This document shows, in pieces, positions 15,755 through 25,243 of a stretch of DNA of 64,000 bases; within the stretch, counting starts at the first letter, position 1; each line of letters begins with the position of its first letter. The position numbers were made by a program, and so were the translations under genes. The DNA lies in NCBI GenBank assembly GCA_013122435.1, contig WYDT01000010.1, positions 186,001 to 250,000 of the forward strand, written 5' to 3'. A model generated the notes under the pieces. It was not told the DNA's origin and did not search any database. It saw nothing but the letters and a program-made list of their open reading frames with translations. The DNA comes from Chloroflexi bacterium AL-N1. Lineage in GTDB: Bacteria > Chloroflexota > Chloroflexia > Chloroflexales > Roseiflexaceae.

Positions 15755-17200
15755 GTGATAGAGCCAACTCAGGAAAGCCCACAGCTTATTTCACAAACAT
15801 CACATCGAGCTTCTGCTGTGGTAGACGATACACAACAGATAAGTGTAGCCCTTGATAATGTCGTGACGACCAGTGCACGTCCGATGTCGCTTGGCCTGGG
15901 ATTACTCTATACCTTTCTAACGGTCTTGCACGCGCTGGTGCAACAACCACCTGTCGTGCTCCCCATGATGGCCATTGCCGCCGCTTCTGCCATAGGGCTG
16001 TTGGCGCTGCATATGGTTATTCGAAAGCGACCAGTTCCCGTACGCTGGGGGAACTGGATTGGTGCAGGCATGGCCACGGTCGTGCTCACCAATAGTCTGG
16101 TGCACCTTGCGCTTGCTGGTGATCTCAACCTAACATCAAATATATCGATCTTGCTGATTGGTATTGGTGCATACTTCCTCAAGTGGCGCTGGTTTATGGT
16201 GCTCAGTGTGCTTACGCTCGTGAGTTGGGCCGGAGTTGTTGCGTTGGTCCCGATGGAGGGCGATGTGGTGCACTACATGGTCTGGCAGATCGAGTCTCTT
16301 CTGGTTGCGACCATCCTCTTCTTTACCCGCTCACGTCTGGTGCAACGCCTTGCGTGTATGCATTTGCAGGATGAACGGCAGAAAGCTGAGTTGGCTGATG
16401 CAATGCGTGTTGCCGAGCAACACCGCGATGCTGCTGAAATGGCCAATCGTGCGAAGAGTGTCTTCCTCGCTAATATGAGCCACGAGATGCGGACACCGCT
16501 TACGGCGATCCTTGGCTACAATGAGTTGTTACAACTGCAAATGGGTGACGACCCCAATCTGAGCAAAGATCTCCATCAGATTCGTCAGGCCAGTATGCAC
16601 CTTTTGGCATTGATCGATAATGTGCTGGATATCTCAAAGATCGAAGCTGGCCATGTGAGCTTGCAACTGGAGACCTTTCCCGTTGATCTGTTGATTGATG
16701 AAGTCGTTATTACCACGCGTCCGCTGGTAGCTAAAAAGAGCAACATTCTTGAAACGGAATTGGCCGACAATCTTCACTCGATTCACGCCGATCATACTAA
16801 GCTACGGCAGATTCTGCTCAATCTGATCAGCAATGCGGCCAAGTTTACCGACCATGGGGTAATTACATTACGAGCGTGGATGGAGTCTGAGACTGATTCT
16901 CAATCCGATGAAATGCAGAAGGCAGCACCAATCGCGGTGTTTCAGGTGCATGATACAGGAATTGGTCTCACGTCAGACCAGGTTAATCACCTCTTTGTAG
17001 AGTTTCAACAGGGGAATGAAGCACACAACCGTCAGTATGGTGGAGCAGGTCTTGGCCTGGCACTCAGTCGCAAACTCTGTCAGCTTATGGGTGGGGATAT
17101 CACTGGCACAGGGACGCCGGGTCAGGGGGCGACATTCACCGTGCGCCTTCCTACACAAGTGGTGTCTGCCTCAGATCAGCATTCGCAACTGCAATCCTAA
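15755..17200 (+). CDS. Membrane-bound sensor histidine kinase
   Basis: A 481-residue kinase. Residues ~45-195 hold about five or six hydrophobic segments forming an uncharacterised membrane sensor. A coiled coil leads to the HisKA domain with phospho-acceptor H243 (NMSHEMRTPL). The ATPase domain has the N box (LRQILLNLISNAAKFT), DTGIGL and GGAGLGLALSRKL. No receiver is fused and no response regulator gene is adjacent, so its partner is elsewhere. The GTG at 15755 is preferred because AAGGA lies 7 bases upstream; an in-frame GTG at 15737 is the alternative. Confidence 0.9.
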   Translation: MIEPTQESPQLISQTSHRASAVVDDTQQISVALDNVVTTSARPMSLGLGLLYTFLTVLHALVQQPPVVLPMMAIAAASAIGLLALHMVIRKRPVPVRWGNWIGAGMATVVLTNSLVHLALAGDLNLTSNISILLIGIGAYFLKWRWFMVLSVLTLVSWAGVVALVPMEGDVVHYMVWQIESLLVATILFFTRSRLVQRLACMHLQDERQKAELADAMRVAEQHRDAAEMANRAKSVFLANMSHEMRTPLTAILGYNELLQLQMGDDPNLSKDLHQIRQASMHLLALIDNVLDISKIEAGHVSLQLETFPVDLLIDEVVITTRPLVAKKSNILETELADNLHSIHADHTKLRQILLNLISNAAKFTDHGVITLRAWMESETDSQSDEMQKAAPIAVFQVHDTGIGLTSDQVNHLFVEFQQGNEAHNRQYGGAGLGLALSRKLCQLMGGDITGTGTPGQGATFTVRLPTQVVSASDQHSQLQS

Positions 17201-17373
17201 CTGTGTGCCTATCGGTGCTGTTATCCTACAGATCGGTGTAAGTATTTAATCATCTTGCGGTGTTGTTCAGAGGTTCAACAGATACGCGTTTTTCTCTGTA
17301 TCGATAGTGTTCTCTGGCTCATTCTATTTATTTCTCTTTTCATCCTACACAACTTGCTCGTGATAACGATTCT

Positions 17374-18012
17374 TTATGTATCTTCAAACAAAGTATGATA
17401 GATAAGATCGGTCACAGATTGAATCGTTGTGTCCAGATCCAAGGTGTCCGTTCGTGCAATCAGCTCCCAGAACAGTATATTGACCATTGAAGCTATTGCA
17501 TGACGGTTGATATGTTTTCGTGCGCCAGGTAGGTGTGCGAGCCCTTCTACCAACTGGATCAATCGACTAGCGGTCCAATCCTGAACGTGTTGATCAAGTC
17601 TGGCCAGGGCTGTGTCGCCGCGAATCGCCTCGCGCCAGGCACGGTAGACACCGGCATAGTGTGCATCAACGCCAAGGGCCTGATGGACAATGGTTTGGAT
17701 CTGTGGGCGTATGTCCTCCTCAACCGTAAGTGTCAAATCCAGGGCGTCGATCTCCTCCAGAAAATGCTCCATTAAGACCAATAATAGCTGTTGTTTTGAA
17801 TGAAAGTATTGATAAAAACTACCCACGGAGGCTCCCGCCGCTCGTGCGATACCCTCGATGGTGGTGGCATCGAACCCATGGTGTGTGAAGGCCTCCAGTG
17901 CCGCTGTGAGCAGTGCCTCGCGTCGTTTCCGACTCCGCTCTTGTTGGGGAACGGGAGGCGTTGGCAGATCGGTAAAGAGATTTGGTCGATCTAGATGGTC
18001 CGGTAACTCCAT
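17374..18012 (-). CDS. TetR family transcriptional regulator
   Basis: A 212-residue repressor. Residues ~25-75 form the TetR DNA-binding domain (RREALLTAALEAFTHHGFDATTIEGIARAAGASVGSFYQYFHSKQQLL); the rest is the helical ligand domain. Its start overlaps the end of the alpha/beta hydrolase remnant by 22 bases, so the two were translationally coupled. The divergent oxidoreductase gene at 19054 lies beyond the hydrolase and is a possible target. Confidence 0.9.
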   Translation of the reverse strand: MELPDHLDRPNLFTDLPTPPVPQQERSRKRREALLTAALEAFTHHGFDATTIEGIARAAGASVGSFYQYFHSKQQLLLVLMEHFLEEIDALDLTLTVEEDIRPQIQTIVHQALGVDAHYAGVYRAWREAIRGDTALARLDQHVQDWTASRLIQLVEGLAHLPGARKHINRHAIASMVNILFWELIARTDTLDLDTTIQSVTDLIYHTLFEDT

Positions 18013-18845
18013 TGATGTATAAAATCCCGTATCAATGCGGTCAGCAAAGCTGGCTGATCGAACTGTACAAATGTCCGTGCGTTCGGAATGAGTTTCAATT
18101 CGGCATTTGGAAATGCCTGTGTCAGACGAGTGGCATAGCGCTTGGGAAAGATAAAATCATCACTCCCCTAAGCAATCAGCACTGGCTTATGAAAAGCTGA
18201 AAATTTAGTCGCTGCCTCAAGTGTATAGCGATTGGAGATGGTCGCAAGGAGTTTGCCTGCATCCCTGCGGATACGAGGCTCACGAACAAACCGCCCGAAG
18301 AACATGTCAAGCATGTCGCTGGTTGTTCCGGCTTTTGATAGAAGCTTCATCGTCATGTGTTGAACGACTCTTGGCCGGAATAGTGGAGCCGTGATCGCTG
18401 TGCCTCCCGGAATACGCGGAAGCCATTGGAAAATACGGAAGATGGGCGGTAAGAAATTTTCAAACGCATCAACATTAAACAATACTAACCTCTCGATACG
18501 CTCTGGGTAGTTGGTGACCATCAATTGTGAAATAGCTCCTCCGGTGTCATTGCCAACCAGGGTTACATTGTGCAGATCGAGCGCTTCAATGAAATCAGCA
18601 ACAAGTTGCGCCATGCCCGACGGTGATAAATCAGCGTCGGGTGACACAGCCTGCGTGTGTGCTCCCATCGGCAGGTCGGGGGCAATACAGCGAAACTGCT
18701 GACTCAACTCCGGCATAATATAACACCATATGTTGCTGTTGACTAATAGACCGTGGACAAAGACAATCGGTGGCCCTGATCCAGACTCTTGATAGAAGAT
18801 GGTCCCCTGTGGAAGTTCGACAGATTGTTCGGGTTATACGTTCAT
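17991..18845 (-). pseudogene. Alpha/beta hydrolase with two nonsense codons
   Basis: One frame runs from an ATG at 18845 (AGGAAAGCTACTATG context) to a TAG at 17991, 284 codons, the usual length. It reads MNV, TAA, then PEQSVELPQGTIFYQESGSG and VFVHGLLVNSNIW, the nucleophile region LVGNDTGGAISQ (an Asp nucleophile, as in haloalkane dehalogenase or epoxide hydrolase types), then PVLIA, TAG, GSDDFIFPKRYATRL. The TAG at about 18169 replaces the usual Trp of the AWGxxD motif (TGG to TAG). Two independent stops make it a clear pseudogene. Confidence 0.85.
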
Positions 18846-19053
18846 AGTAGCTTTCCTTTAATTTTTGAATTAGAATACAAATTCATGTTCATGTTGCATG
18901 GATTTTTTCGATTGTCAATCTCTGTTTTGTTCGCCAGCATAGCGTGTTACTCACCAATGAGGCGAAATCTCGTCTGTATCAGTCCTTTATCCCTGTTATA
19001 ATAAAGTTAAATAGTGTTTTCTCATTTTTGTAGTATCAAATGAAGGGATTTAT

Positions 19054-20091
19054 ATGGAAGCCAGAGTGAATCGACAATGGCGTCTTGCCGCTCGTCCTGA
19101 TGGCATGCTCAAAAAGACAGATTTTGCATTGCGCGAGGAGTCTGTGCCCAGCCTTGTAGAAGGTCAGATGCTGTTGCGAAATATCTACCTGTCACTTGAT
19201 CCCACTAATCGCATGTGGGTCAACGAAACAGCGACGTATTTGCCGCCCGTACAGATTGGCGAAGTGATGCGTGGTGGAACCATTGGTGTTGTCGAGGCAT
19301 CGCGTAATGCCCAGTATCCCGAGGGCAGCATTGTACAGGGCATGATTGGGTGGCAGGAGTATGCGGTCACCAATGGTGAGGGCTTGACTATTTTGCCAGA
19401 TCTGCCCGGTATGCCACTCGATGCTCATATGGGGCTCTTTGGGCACATCGGTATGACGGCCTACTTTGGCCTGTTAGACGTTGGCCAACTCAAAGAAGGC
19501 GAAACGCTGGTCGTATCGGCAGCGGCGGGTGCAGTAGGATCACTGGTGGGTCAGATTGGTAAAATTTACGGCTGTCGTGTGATTGGTATTGCCGGTACCG
19601 ATGAGAAGTGTGCGTGGATTACCAAAGACCTCGGTTTCGATGCGGCGATCAATTATAAGACCGAGTCAGTTCCCAAACGCCTGCGGGAGCTTTGCCCCGA
19701 TGGCATTGACGTATACTTCGACAATGTCGGGGGGGAGATTCTTGACGCAGCGTTGCGCTTCATTAATCTCAGAGCACGTATCGTGATTTGTGGCTTGATT
19801 TCGCAGTACAATGAGAAAAAGCCTGCACCTGGGCCATCCAACTTTGCTAATATCTTGTCTCAGCGGGCACGTATGGAAGGTTTTATTGTACTGGACTATT
19901 TTAATCGTGCTGGTGAGGCGATGGCCGCGTTAGGGAAGTGGTATGCTGAAGGGAAAATACATTATCAGGTTGATATCGTTGAGGGATTTGAAGCGATTCC
20001 TGAAGCAGTGAATAGGCTTTTTACAGGTGCAAACACCGGCAAATTGATTGTTAGACTCTCTAAGGAGCCCGTGCGCGAAGTTCAGGCGTAA
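19054..20091 (+). CDS. NADP-dependent medium-chain oxidoreductase (CurA/YncB type)
   Basis: A 345-residue zinc-free medium-chain reductase of the leukotriene B4 dehydrogenase/prostaglandin reductase type, which reduces the double bond of alpha,beta-unsaturated carbonyls with NADPH. The N-terminal substrate domain has SLDPTNRMWVNE; the Rossmann part has SAAAGAVGSLVGQIGK and IGIAGTDEKC, then FDNVGGEILDAAL. Zinc-binding Cys residues are absent, as expected. It faces away from the TetR/hydrolase locus, so it may be controlled by that TetR. Confidence 0.92.
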   Translation: MEARVNRQWRLAARPDGMLKKTDFALREESVPSLVEGQMLLRNIYLSLDPTNRMWVNETATYLPPVQIGEVMRGGTIGVVEASRNAQYPEGSIVQGMIGWQEYAVTNGEGLTILPDLPGMPLDAHMGLFGHIGMTAYFGLLDVGQLKEGETLVVSAAAGAVGSLVGQIGKIYGCRVIGIAGTDEKCAWITKDLGFDAAINYKTESVPKRLRELCPDGIDVYFDNVGGEILDAALRFINLRARIVICGLISQYNEKKPAPGPSNFANILSQRARMEGFIVLDYFNRAGEAMAALGKWYAEGKIHYQVDIVEGFEAIPEAVNRLFTGANTGKLIVRLSKEPVREVQA

Positions 20092-20208
20092 ATCAGCGAG
20101 CGCTTGTGTAGCTGTGTGCCTTCTCATTCCTCAGAGGGGGCGCATTGTTTTTAGTACAGATTAGAGATATTAAACCTTGATTCACGATATCCTTATAAAG
20201 GCAAAACC

Positions 20209-20913
20209 ATGAAAACAATCGGATTGCTCGGCGGCATGAGTTGGGAAAGCACCGAACTCTACTATCGCCTGATTAACGAAGGAGTGAAACAACGATTGGG
20301 TGGTCTCCACTCAGCATGTATGGCGATGGTCAGCATAGACTTTCACGAGCTTGAAGTGCTTCAGCACCGTGGTGAATGGGAAGGCGCCGGTGTGATGCTA
20401 GCTGATGCAGCGGAACGAGTGGAAGCGGCAGGCGCCGATTTTCTCTTGATCTGCACGAATACCATGCACAAAGTTGTGCCACAGATTGAGCAGCGCATTA
20501 ACATCCCGATTCTGCACATCGTCGACGCAACTGCCCAACGCATCAAAAGCGACGGCATACAAACGGTTGGTTTACTCGGTACCAACTTTACGATGGAGCA
20601 AGATTTCTACAAAGGTCGTTTGACCGAGCAGCATCAACTCAACGTGATGGTGCCATCGGAACAGGACCGACAGACCGTCCACCAGATTATCTATGATGAG
20701 TTATGTCTTGGTATCGTGAAGGACATATCGCGCCAAAAGTATCTCAACATCATCGAGCAAATGCGTGAAGCCGGTGCAGAAGGCGTTATTGCAGGCTGTA
20801 CCGAGATCGTTATGTTGGTGCAACAACAGCACACCGATGTTCCCCTGTTCGATACGACTGCAATCCACGCTGAGGTAGCCGTGGGGTTTGCATGTGGTGA
20901 CCAGACTGTATAG
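20209..20913 (+). CDS. Aspartate/glutamate racemase family protein
   Basis: A 234-residue PLP-independent racemase like YgeA. The two catalytic cysteines are present in LLICTNTMHK and VIAGCTEIVML, and the N-terminus IGLLGGMSWESTELYYRLIN is typical for the family. It should interconvert D- and L-forms of an amino acid; members vary in substrate. It is followed by a thioesterase-like gene on the same strand after 63 bases. Confidence 0.93.
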   Translation: MKTIGLLGGMSWESTELYYRLINEGVKQRLGGLHSACMAMVSIDFHELEVLQHRGEWEGAGVMLADAAERVEAAGADFLLICTNTMHKVVPQIEQRINIPILHIVDATAQRIKSDGIQTVGLLGTNFTMEQDFYKGRLTEQHQLNVMVPSEQDRQTVHQIIYDELCLGIVKDISRQKYLNIIEQMREAGAEGVIAGCTEIVMLVQQQHTDVPLFDTTAIHAEVAVGFACGDQTV

Positions 20914-20976
20914 AGTAATCGCCCACAGATAGAAGAGGAAAAGTATTGGATACCCTGGCTGTACAAGTGTACTGAC

Positions 20977-21399
20977 ATGAATATATCCCGATTTTGCAGG
21001 CGATTGGGCATCACGGTTCACGCAGCCACGGTGACAAAAGTTGTGTTGTCGGCTCCCCTTGTGCTCAATATCAACCATCGTGAGACCGTTTTTGGTGGTA
21101 GTGCCTCTGCCGTGGCGATCCTGTCAGCATGGACGTTGCTCCATCTGCGGTTGGACGCTACTGGATTGCCCCATCGGCTGGTCATCCAAGAGAACACCAT
21201 GAGCTACGACAAACCTATTACAGATGACCTTCGCGCTGTATGTATGTTTGATGAAGAAACGATCTGGGCACGTTTTATAACGATACTGACACGTAAACGT
21301 ATGGCACGGATACATGTAACAGCGATACTCGAATGTGATGGCGACATCGTAGGGCGGTTTGCAGGTAGCTTCGTTGCATTGGTTCGTCAATCAACTTAA
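20977..21399 (+). CDS. YiiD C-terminal domain thioesterase-like protein
   Basis: A 140-residue hot-dog fold protein matching the C-terminal domain of YiiD: APLVLNINHRETVFGGSASAVAILSAWTLLHLRL, then RLVIQENTMSYDKPITDDL and FVALVR. In this family the domain is linked to acyl-CoA thioester chemistry; the substrate is unknown. The acetyltransferase half seen in E. coli YiiD is absent, as is common for stand-alone versions. Confidence 0.85.
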   Translation: MNISRFCRRLGITVHAATVTKVVLSAPLVLNINHRETVFGGSASAVAILSAWTLLHLRLDATGLPHRLVIQENTMSYDKPITDDLRAVCMFDEETIWARFITILTRKRMARIHVTAILECDGDIVGRFAGSFVALVRQST

Positions 21400-21472
21400 T
21401 CAACGATATAATATGGCATAGTAACGTTAAAACCTGTAAATGCACTCATACACCCCACTAGAGAGGACTTAT

Positions 21473-22198
21473 ATGAAAATTCCTACTATCACCGGTGTGA
21501 TTGATCGCCGCATCCTGGTAAACTATCGAGTTGATCCACAGGTGCTTGTCAGGATACTTCCAGCACCCTTTGAACCCAAACTCCAGAATGGTTACGGGAT
21601 GGCAGGAGTGTGCCTTATTCGCCTCAAACACATTCGACCGCGCTTTTTTCCAACTTTTGTCGGTATTCACTCTGAAAATGCTGCTCATCGCATTGCCGTA
21701 CGCTGGCAGGAACACGGAACGTGGCGTGAAGGTGTTTATGTTCCCCGTCGCGATACCTCATCACCGCTTAACACGCTGTTTGGTGGTCGTATTTTTCCTG
21801 GAGTCCATCATCGCTCACAGTTTCATGTCACAGAAGCAAATAATCGATATCGTGTGGAGCTTGTTAGCAATGATGATGCAACACACCTGGTCGTTGACGG
21901 AAAACTGGCTGAGAACCTTCCTGATACATCAATTTTTGACTCACTTCAAGCCGCTTCAGATTTTTTCGAGGCCGGGTCACTTGGATACTCTACAACCAGA
22001 TCACCAGGCCAGTTCGATGGACTGGAACTGCGTAGTTTCAGCTGGAAAGTAGTGCCATTAGACATAACAGTGATTGAGTCAAACTTTTTTCATAACAATC
22101 CTCTTTTCCCACAGGGCTCAGTCGCGTTTGACTGTGCGTTGCTTATGCGTGATATTCAACATGAGTGGCATGCACGTCCATTGCTCTATGCTACATAA
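21473..22198 (+). CDS. DUF2071 family protein (YqjF-like)
   Basis: A 241-residue protein of the DUF2071/acetoacetate-decarboxylase-like fold family: VNYRVDPQVLVRILPAPFEPKLQNGYGMAGVCLIRL at the start and RSFSWKVVPLDITVIESNFF near the end. Function is unknown. I start at the ATG at 21473 preceded by GAGAGGAC, eleven codons inside the open frame. Confidence 0.82.
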   Translation: MKIPTITGVIDRRILVNYRVDPQVLVRILPAPFEPKLQNGYGMAGVCLIRLKHIRPRFFPTFVGIHSENAAHRIAVRWQEHGTWREGVYVPRRDTSSPLNTLFGGRIFPGVHHRSQFHVTEANNRYRVELVSNDDATHLVVDGKLAENLPDTSIFDSLQAASDFFEAGSLGYSTTRSPGQFDGLELRSFSWKVVPLDITVIESNFFHNNPLFPQGSVAFDCALLMRDIQHEWHARPLLYAT

Positions 22199-22210
22199 GC
22201 AAAAGGGCTG

Positions 22211-22284
22211 ATGCACAATCCCCAAAGGTACGGTATCATTACCGACGTTGATCGTAATTGTGGTAATACAGTAGGGTTGTGCAT
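22211..22284. repeat. Long nested inverted repeat before the MFS gene
   Basis: ATGCACAATCCC at 22211-22222 pairs with GGGTTGTGCAT at 22274-22284 with one bulge, and CGGTATCATTACCG at 22231-22244 forms an inner hairpin. It lies between the DUF2071 stop and the MFS start and may be a transcription or RNA control element. Confidence 0.5.
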
Positions 22285-22314
22285 ACCACAACCCGTAGAG
22301 AAGGAATATAAGCA

Positions 22315-23595
22315 TTGTCGCACCCACAAACTTCGGCGGTCCGTTACAGCCGTCTTGTGAATCAGTCACCTATTTTCTACGGCTGGATTATCTTGCTGAT
22401 CGGCACTTTTGGCGCTATTATGACCACCCCTGGTCAAACGCATGCTGTGTCGATTTTTATCGAATACTTTATTACCGATCTAGGTATTAGCCGTTCACTT
22501 GTAAGCAGTTTGTATACGGTTGGGACACTGGTGGGCAGTTTTGCGTTACCGATTGTTGGTCGCCGTATTGACAGGCATGGCCCACGCCGGGTGATGCTGA
22601 TCATTACGCTGCTGTTTGGTCTTGCCTGCATCTACATGGGCTTTGTTGGTAATGTGATTATGTTGGGTCTCGGTTTCATTTTGATCCGTATGCTTGGTCA
22701 GGGAAGTCTGGGGCTGGTAAGCAGCAACATCATTAATCAATGGTGGGTACGCCGACGTGGGACGGTCATGGGAATCTCCGGTCTGTTAATGTCGCTGATT
22801 GGCGTGGGTGCTATCCCCAGCCTGCTCAACTGGCTCATCCCAATCTATGGCTGGCGTGCCATGTATATGTTGATGGGTTTGGTGCTCCTGATCGGGCTGG
22901 CCCCACTCGTGATATTGTTTGTGCGTGACCAGCCAGAGCAGTATGGTTTGCATCCCGATGGTGACCGTGCAAGCATGACGAGTATCACAAATACCACTGT
23001 ACAGAACGAAATAAGCTGGACCGTTCAGGAAGCCCAGCGCACACTGGCGTTCTGGATTATGGGTCTGGGTCTGGCGACAGTGGCATTACTGATCACTGGT
23101 TTGATGTTTCATATGGTCAGTATTTTCAAGGATAACCAACTCGATGCGACTACAGCAGCCTGGGTCTATGTGCCAATTGCCGCGACAACTGCTACGGTTA
23201 ATCTGGGCAGCGGCATTCTTGCGGATCGTATTCCTGTGCGTATTTTGCTCGCCATCGCTTTGTTTCTGCAAACAATCGCCCTCTTTATGGCCCAGTATCT
23301 GACGGGACCGACCATGGCTTTTACCTATGGTGTAGTGTTGGGTAGTACAATGGGGCTGATGGGCACAGTCAACAGTGTTGGTTGGGCCAAGTATTTTGGG
23401 CGCACTCATCTGGGCAGCATCACCGGTATGGCAGCAACCATCCTGATTATTGGATCGTCACTGGGGCCAATGCCCTTTGGTGTTGCACGTGACTGGTTTG
23501 GGAGCTATCAACTTGTGTTGACTATTTTTGCTCTTCTACCATTCAGTTTAGCCATTGCAAGTCTATTCGTAGGTCAACCGCAGAAACAAGCATAA
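22315..23595 (+). CDS. Major facilitator superfamily transporter
   Basis: A 426-residue inner-membrane carrier with about twelve hydrophobic helices. The loop after helix 2 has GRRIDRHGPRRVML, the MFS motif A. The N-terminal FYGWIILLIGTFGAIMTTPGQTHAVSIF is typical of the monocarboxylate/oxalate-formate antiporter branch. Substrate unknown. A TTG start with AAGGA nine bases upstream fits best. The nucleoside hydrolase gene follows after 13 bases, so the pair may import and cleave a nucleoside or analogue; this is inferred. Confidence 0.9.
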   Translation: MSHPQTSAVRYSRLVNQSPIFYGWIILLIGTFGAIMTTPGQTHAVSIFIEYFITDLGISRSLVSSLYTVGTLVGSFALPIVGRRIDRHGPRRVMLIITLLFGLACIYMGFVGNVIMLGLGFILIRMLGQGSLGLVSSNIINQWWVRRRGTVMGISGLLMSLIGVGAIPSLLNWLIPIYGWRAMYMLMGLVLLIGLAPLVILFVRDQPEQYGLHPDGDRASMTSITNTTVQNEISWTVQEAQRTLAFWIMGLGLATVALLITGLMFHMVSIFKDNQLDATTAAWVYVPIAATTATVNLGSGILADRIPVRILLAIALFLQTIALFMAQYLTGPTMAFTYGVVLGSTMGLMGTVNSVGWAKYFGRTHLGSITGMAATILIIGSSLGPMPFGVARDWFGSYQLVLTIFALLPFSLAIASLFVGQPQKQA

Positions 23596-23608
23596 TGAAG
23601 GAATAAGT

Positions 23609-24511
23609 ATGTCTCAGACCACGCCGTCCCCTGTTCCCGTTATCCTCGACACTGATATCGGGAGTGATATCGACGACACCTGGGCGCTGGCGATGCTTCT
23701 ACGGTCGCCTGAACTCGATGTTAAGCTGATCGTCTCGTCTACGGGTGATACGACTTATCGTGCCAAAATCGTGTGTAAGCTGCTCGAAGTAGCCGGGCGT
23801 ACGGATATTCCTGTTGCTATTGGTATTCCTGAAGAAGAGGACGAAGACACAGCGAAAAACCAGGCTGTTTGGGTGGCAGACTATGATCTGAACCAGTATC
23901 CTGGCAAGCTGTATACCAATGGTATTGTAGCACTGACTGATGCGTTACAAAGTGCTACTGAACCAACAACACTGATGTGTATTGGCCCACTTACCAACAT
24001 CCCCCCTGTGCTTGAACAGGCGCCTTATGTAGCAAGCAATACGCGTTTTGTCGGCATGCACGGAAGCATCGCAAAGAATTATAATGGGCAAATGGGAGCG
24101 ATTCCTGAGTACAACGTCCGCCATGATGTCAAGGCGTGTCAGGCTGTTTTTGCTGCTTCGTGGCGAGAAATGATTATCACACCGCTCGATACCTGTGGTA
24201 TGGTGATGTTACGAGATGCAAAGTATCAAGCGATTGTAGAGAGCAGCGATCCACTTCTCAAAGCAGTGATCGAGAACTATCACATCTGGAATGGTGGTCC
24301 CGCAAAACAGAGTAGCATTCTGTTTGATACCGTAGCGATTCATCTGGCCTATTCGAGAGCATTTCTGCGTGTGGGGGAACTGGGCGTACGGATCACTGAT
24401 GATGGTTACACCATTCTCGAAGATGAAGGACGACCAACTCAGATAGCAATTGATTGGAACGATCTGGATGGCTTTGAGAATGCGCTCGTACAACGACTCA
24501 CACAGGTGTGA
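23609..24511 (+). CDS. Inosine/uridine-preferring nucleoside hydrolase family protein
   Basis: A 300-residue N-ribohydrolase that splits a nucleoside into base and ribose. The calcium-binding motif DTDIGSDIDDTWAL near residue 14 is intact, as are IGPLTNIPPVLEQ and the late QSSILFDTVAIH region. Homologues differ in base preference. It could also split nicotinamide riboside, but the sequence does not show that. Confidence 0.92.
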   Translation: MSQTTPSPVPVILDTDIGSDIDDTWALAMLLRSPELDVKLIVSSTGDTTYRAKIVCKLLEVAGRTDIPVAIGIPEEEDEDTAKNQAVWVADYDLNQYPGKLYTNGIVALTDALQSATEPTTLMCIGPLTNIPPVLEQAPYVASNTRFVGMHGSIAKNYNGQMGAIPEYNVRHDVKACQAVFAASWREMIITPLDTCGMVMLRDAKYQAIVESSDPLLKAVIENYHIWNGGPAKQSSILFDTVAIHLAYSRAFLRVGELGVRITDDGYTILEDEGRPTQIAIDWNDLDGFENALVQRLTQV

Positions 24512-24531
24512 GCTTATAGGAGCTTGTGTGT

Positions 24532-25224
24532 ATGCACTACTACTGTTATGAGTGGGATGAGCCTCGTGTTGATGCGTTTTGTCATTGGGGCGCCAGCACA
24601 TATTATGTTGAAGTTGACTCACAAGGCACTGTAACCAGGCAACTTGAGGTGTATGCCAATGGGCTACGGCTGGCCTATGACGAATCCCATCCAACCGATG
24701 TGTATGGCATGCTTTCCGAAAAGCCTGTTGATGCTGAGATAGCACAACAGTTGATACCGATCACGCAGGACACCTTTGAGCAGGAGTGGCATGTAATCCC
24801 TTCTCACAACAGCGATGCCCAGGTGATTGATGTGGAGGCTGACCAGAACGTGACCTACACGATTGAAGGGCAAAATTGTATTTCTTTTGAAGGCTTTATC
24901 GCTGAAATCAATGCGGTCCTGTTGAAAGACTATGTATGGGATGGCAATCTGGATGCCTTCAATGACTTGCTCTATGGCGGCTTTGGCGCACTCGATGCAG
25001 GGTTTCATCTTGAGTGGCGCAATGCCAGAACTGCGTCGGAGCACCTGGGGTATGCCGCAACCATCCAATGGCTAAGAGACAGGTATACGCTCTGTCATCC
25101 CAGCAATAAGTCGTATGTGCTCCAACAGAGCGCAGATGCGGAAAACCAGCGCGGTGCCACACTCTTCGACTGGCTGGTCCAGATTATTGCATCGCATGAG
25201 GGTATTCGGCTGACGTTGCGGTAG
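24532..25224 (+). CDS. DUF6881-barstar fusion protein
   Basis: A 230-residue cytosolic protein. Residues 1-~75 match the DUF6881 pattern (HYYCYEWDEPRVDAFCHWG, YYVEVDSQGTVTRQLEVYANG). Residues ~115-230 match the barstar ribonuclease-inhibitor fold (FEGFIAEINAVLLKDYVWDGNLDAFNDLLYGG, LEWRNARTASEHLG, LFDWLVQIIASHEGI). Barstar folds neutralise barnase-like RNases; DUF6881 is common in toxin-immunity loci. No barnase gene is next to it, so it would be an orphan immunity protein. The ATG at 24532 is taken over a GTG six bases earlier, as AGGAG spacing is better. Confidence 0.78.
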   Translation: MHYYCYEWDEPRVDAFCHWGASTYYVEVDSQGTVTRQLEVYANGLRLAYDESHPTDVYGMLSEKPVDAEIAQQLIPITQDTFEQEWHVIPSHNSDAQVIDVEADQNVTYTIEGQNCISFEGFIAEINAVLLKDYVWDGNLDAFNDLLYGGFGALDAGFHLEWRNARTASEHLGYAATIQWLRDRYTLCHPSNKSYVLQQSADAENQRGATLFDWLVQIIASHEGIRLTLR

Positions 25225-25243
25225 GTGTTGTGCTCATATCAAC

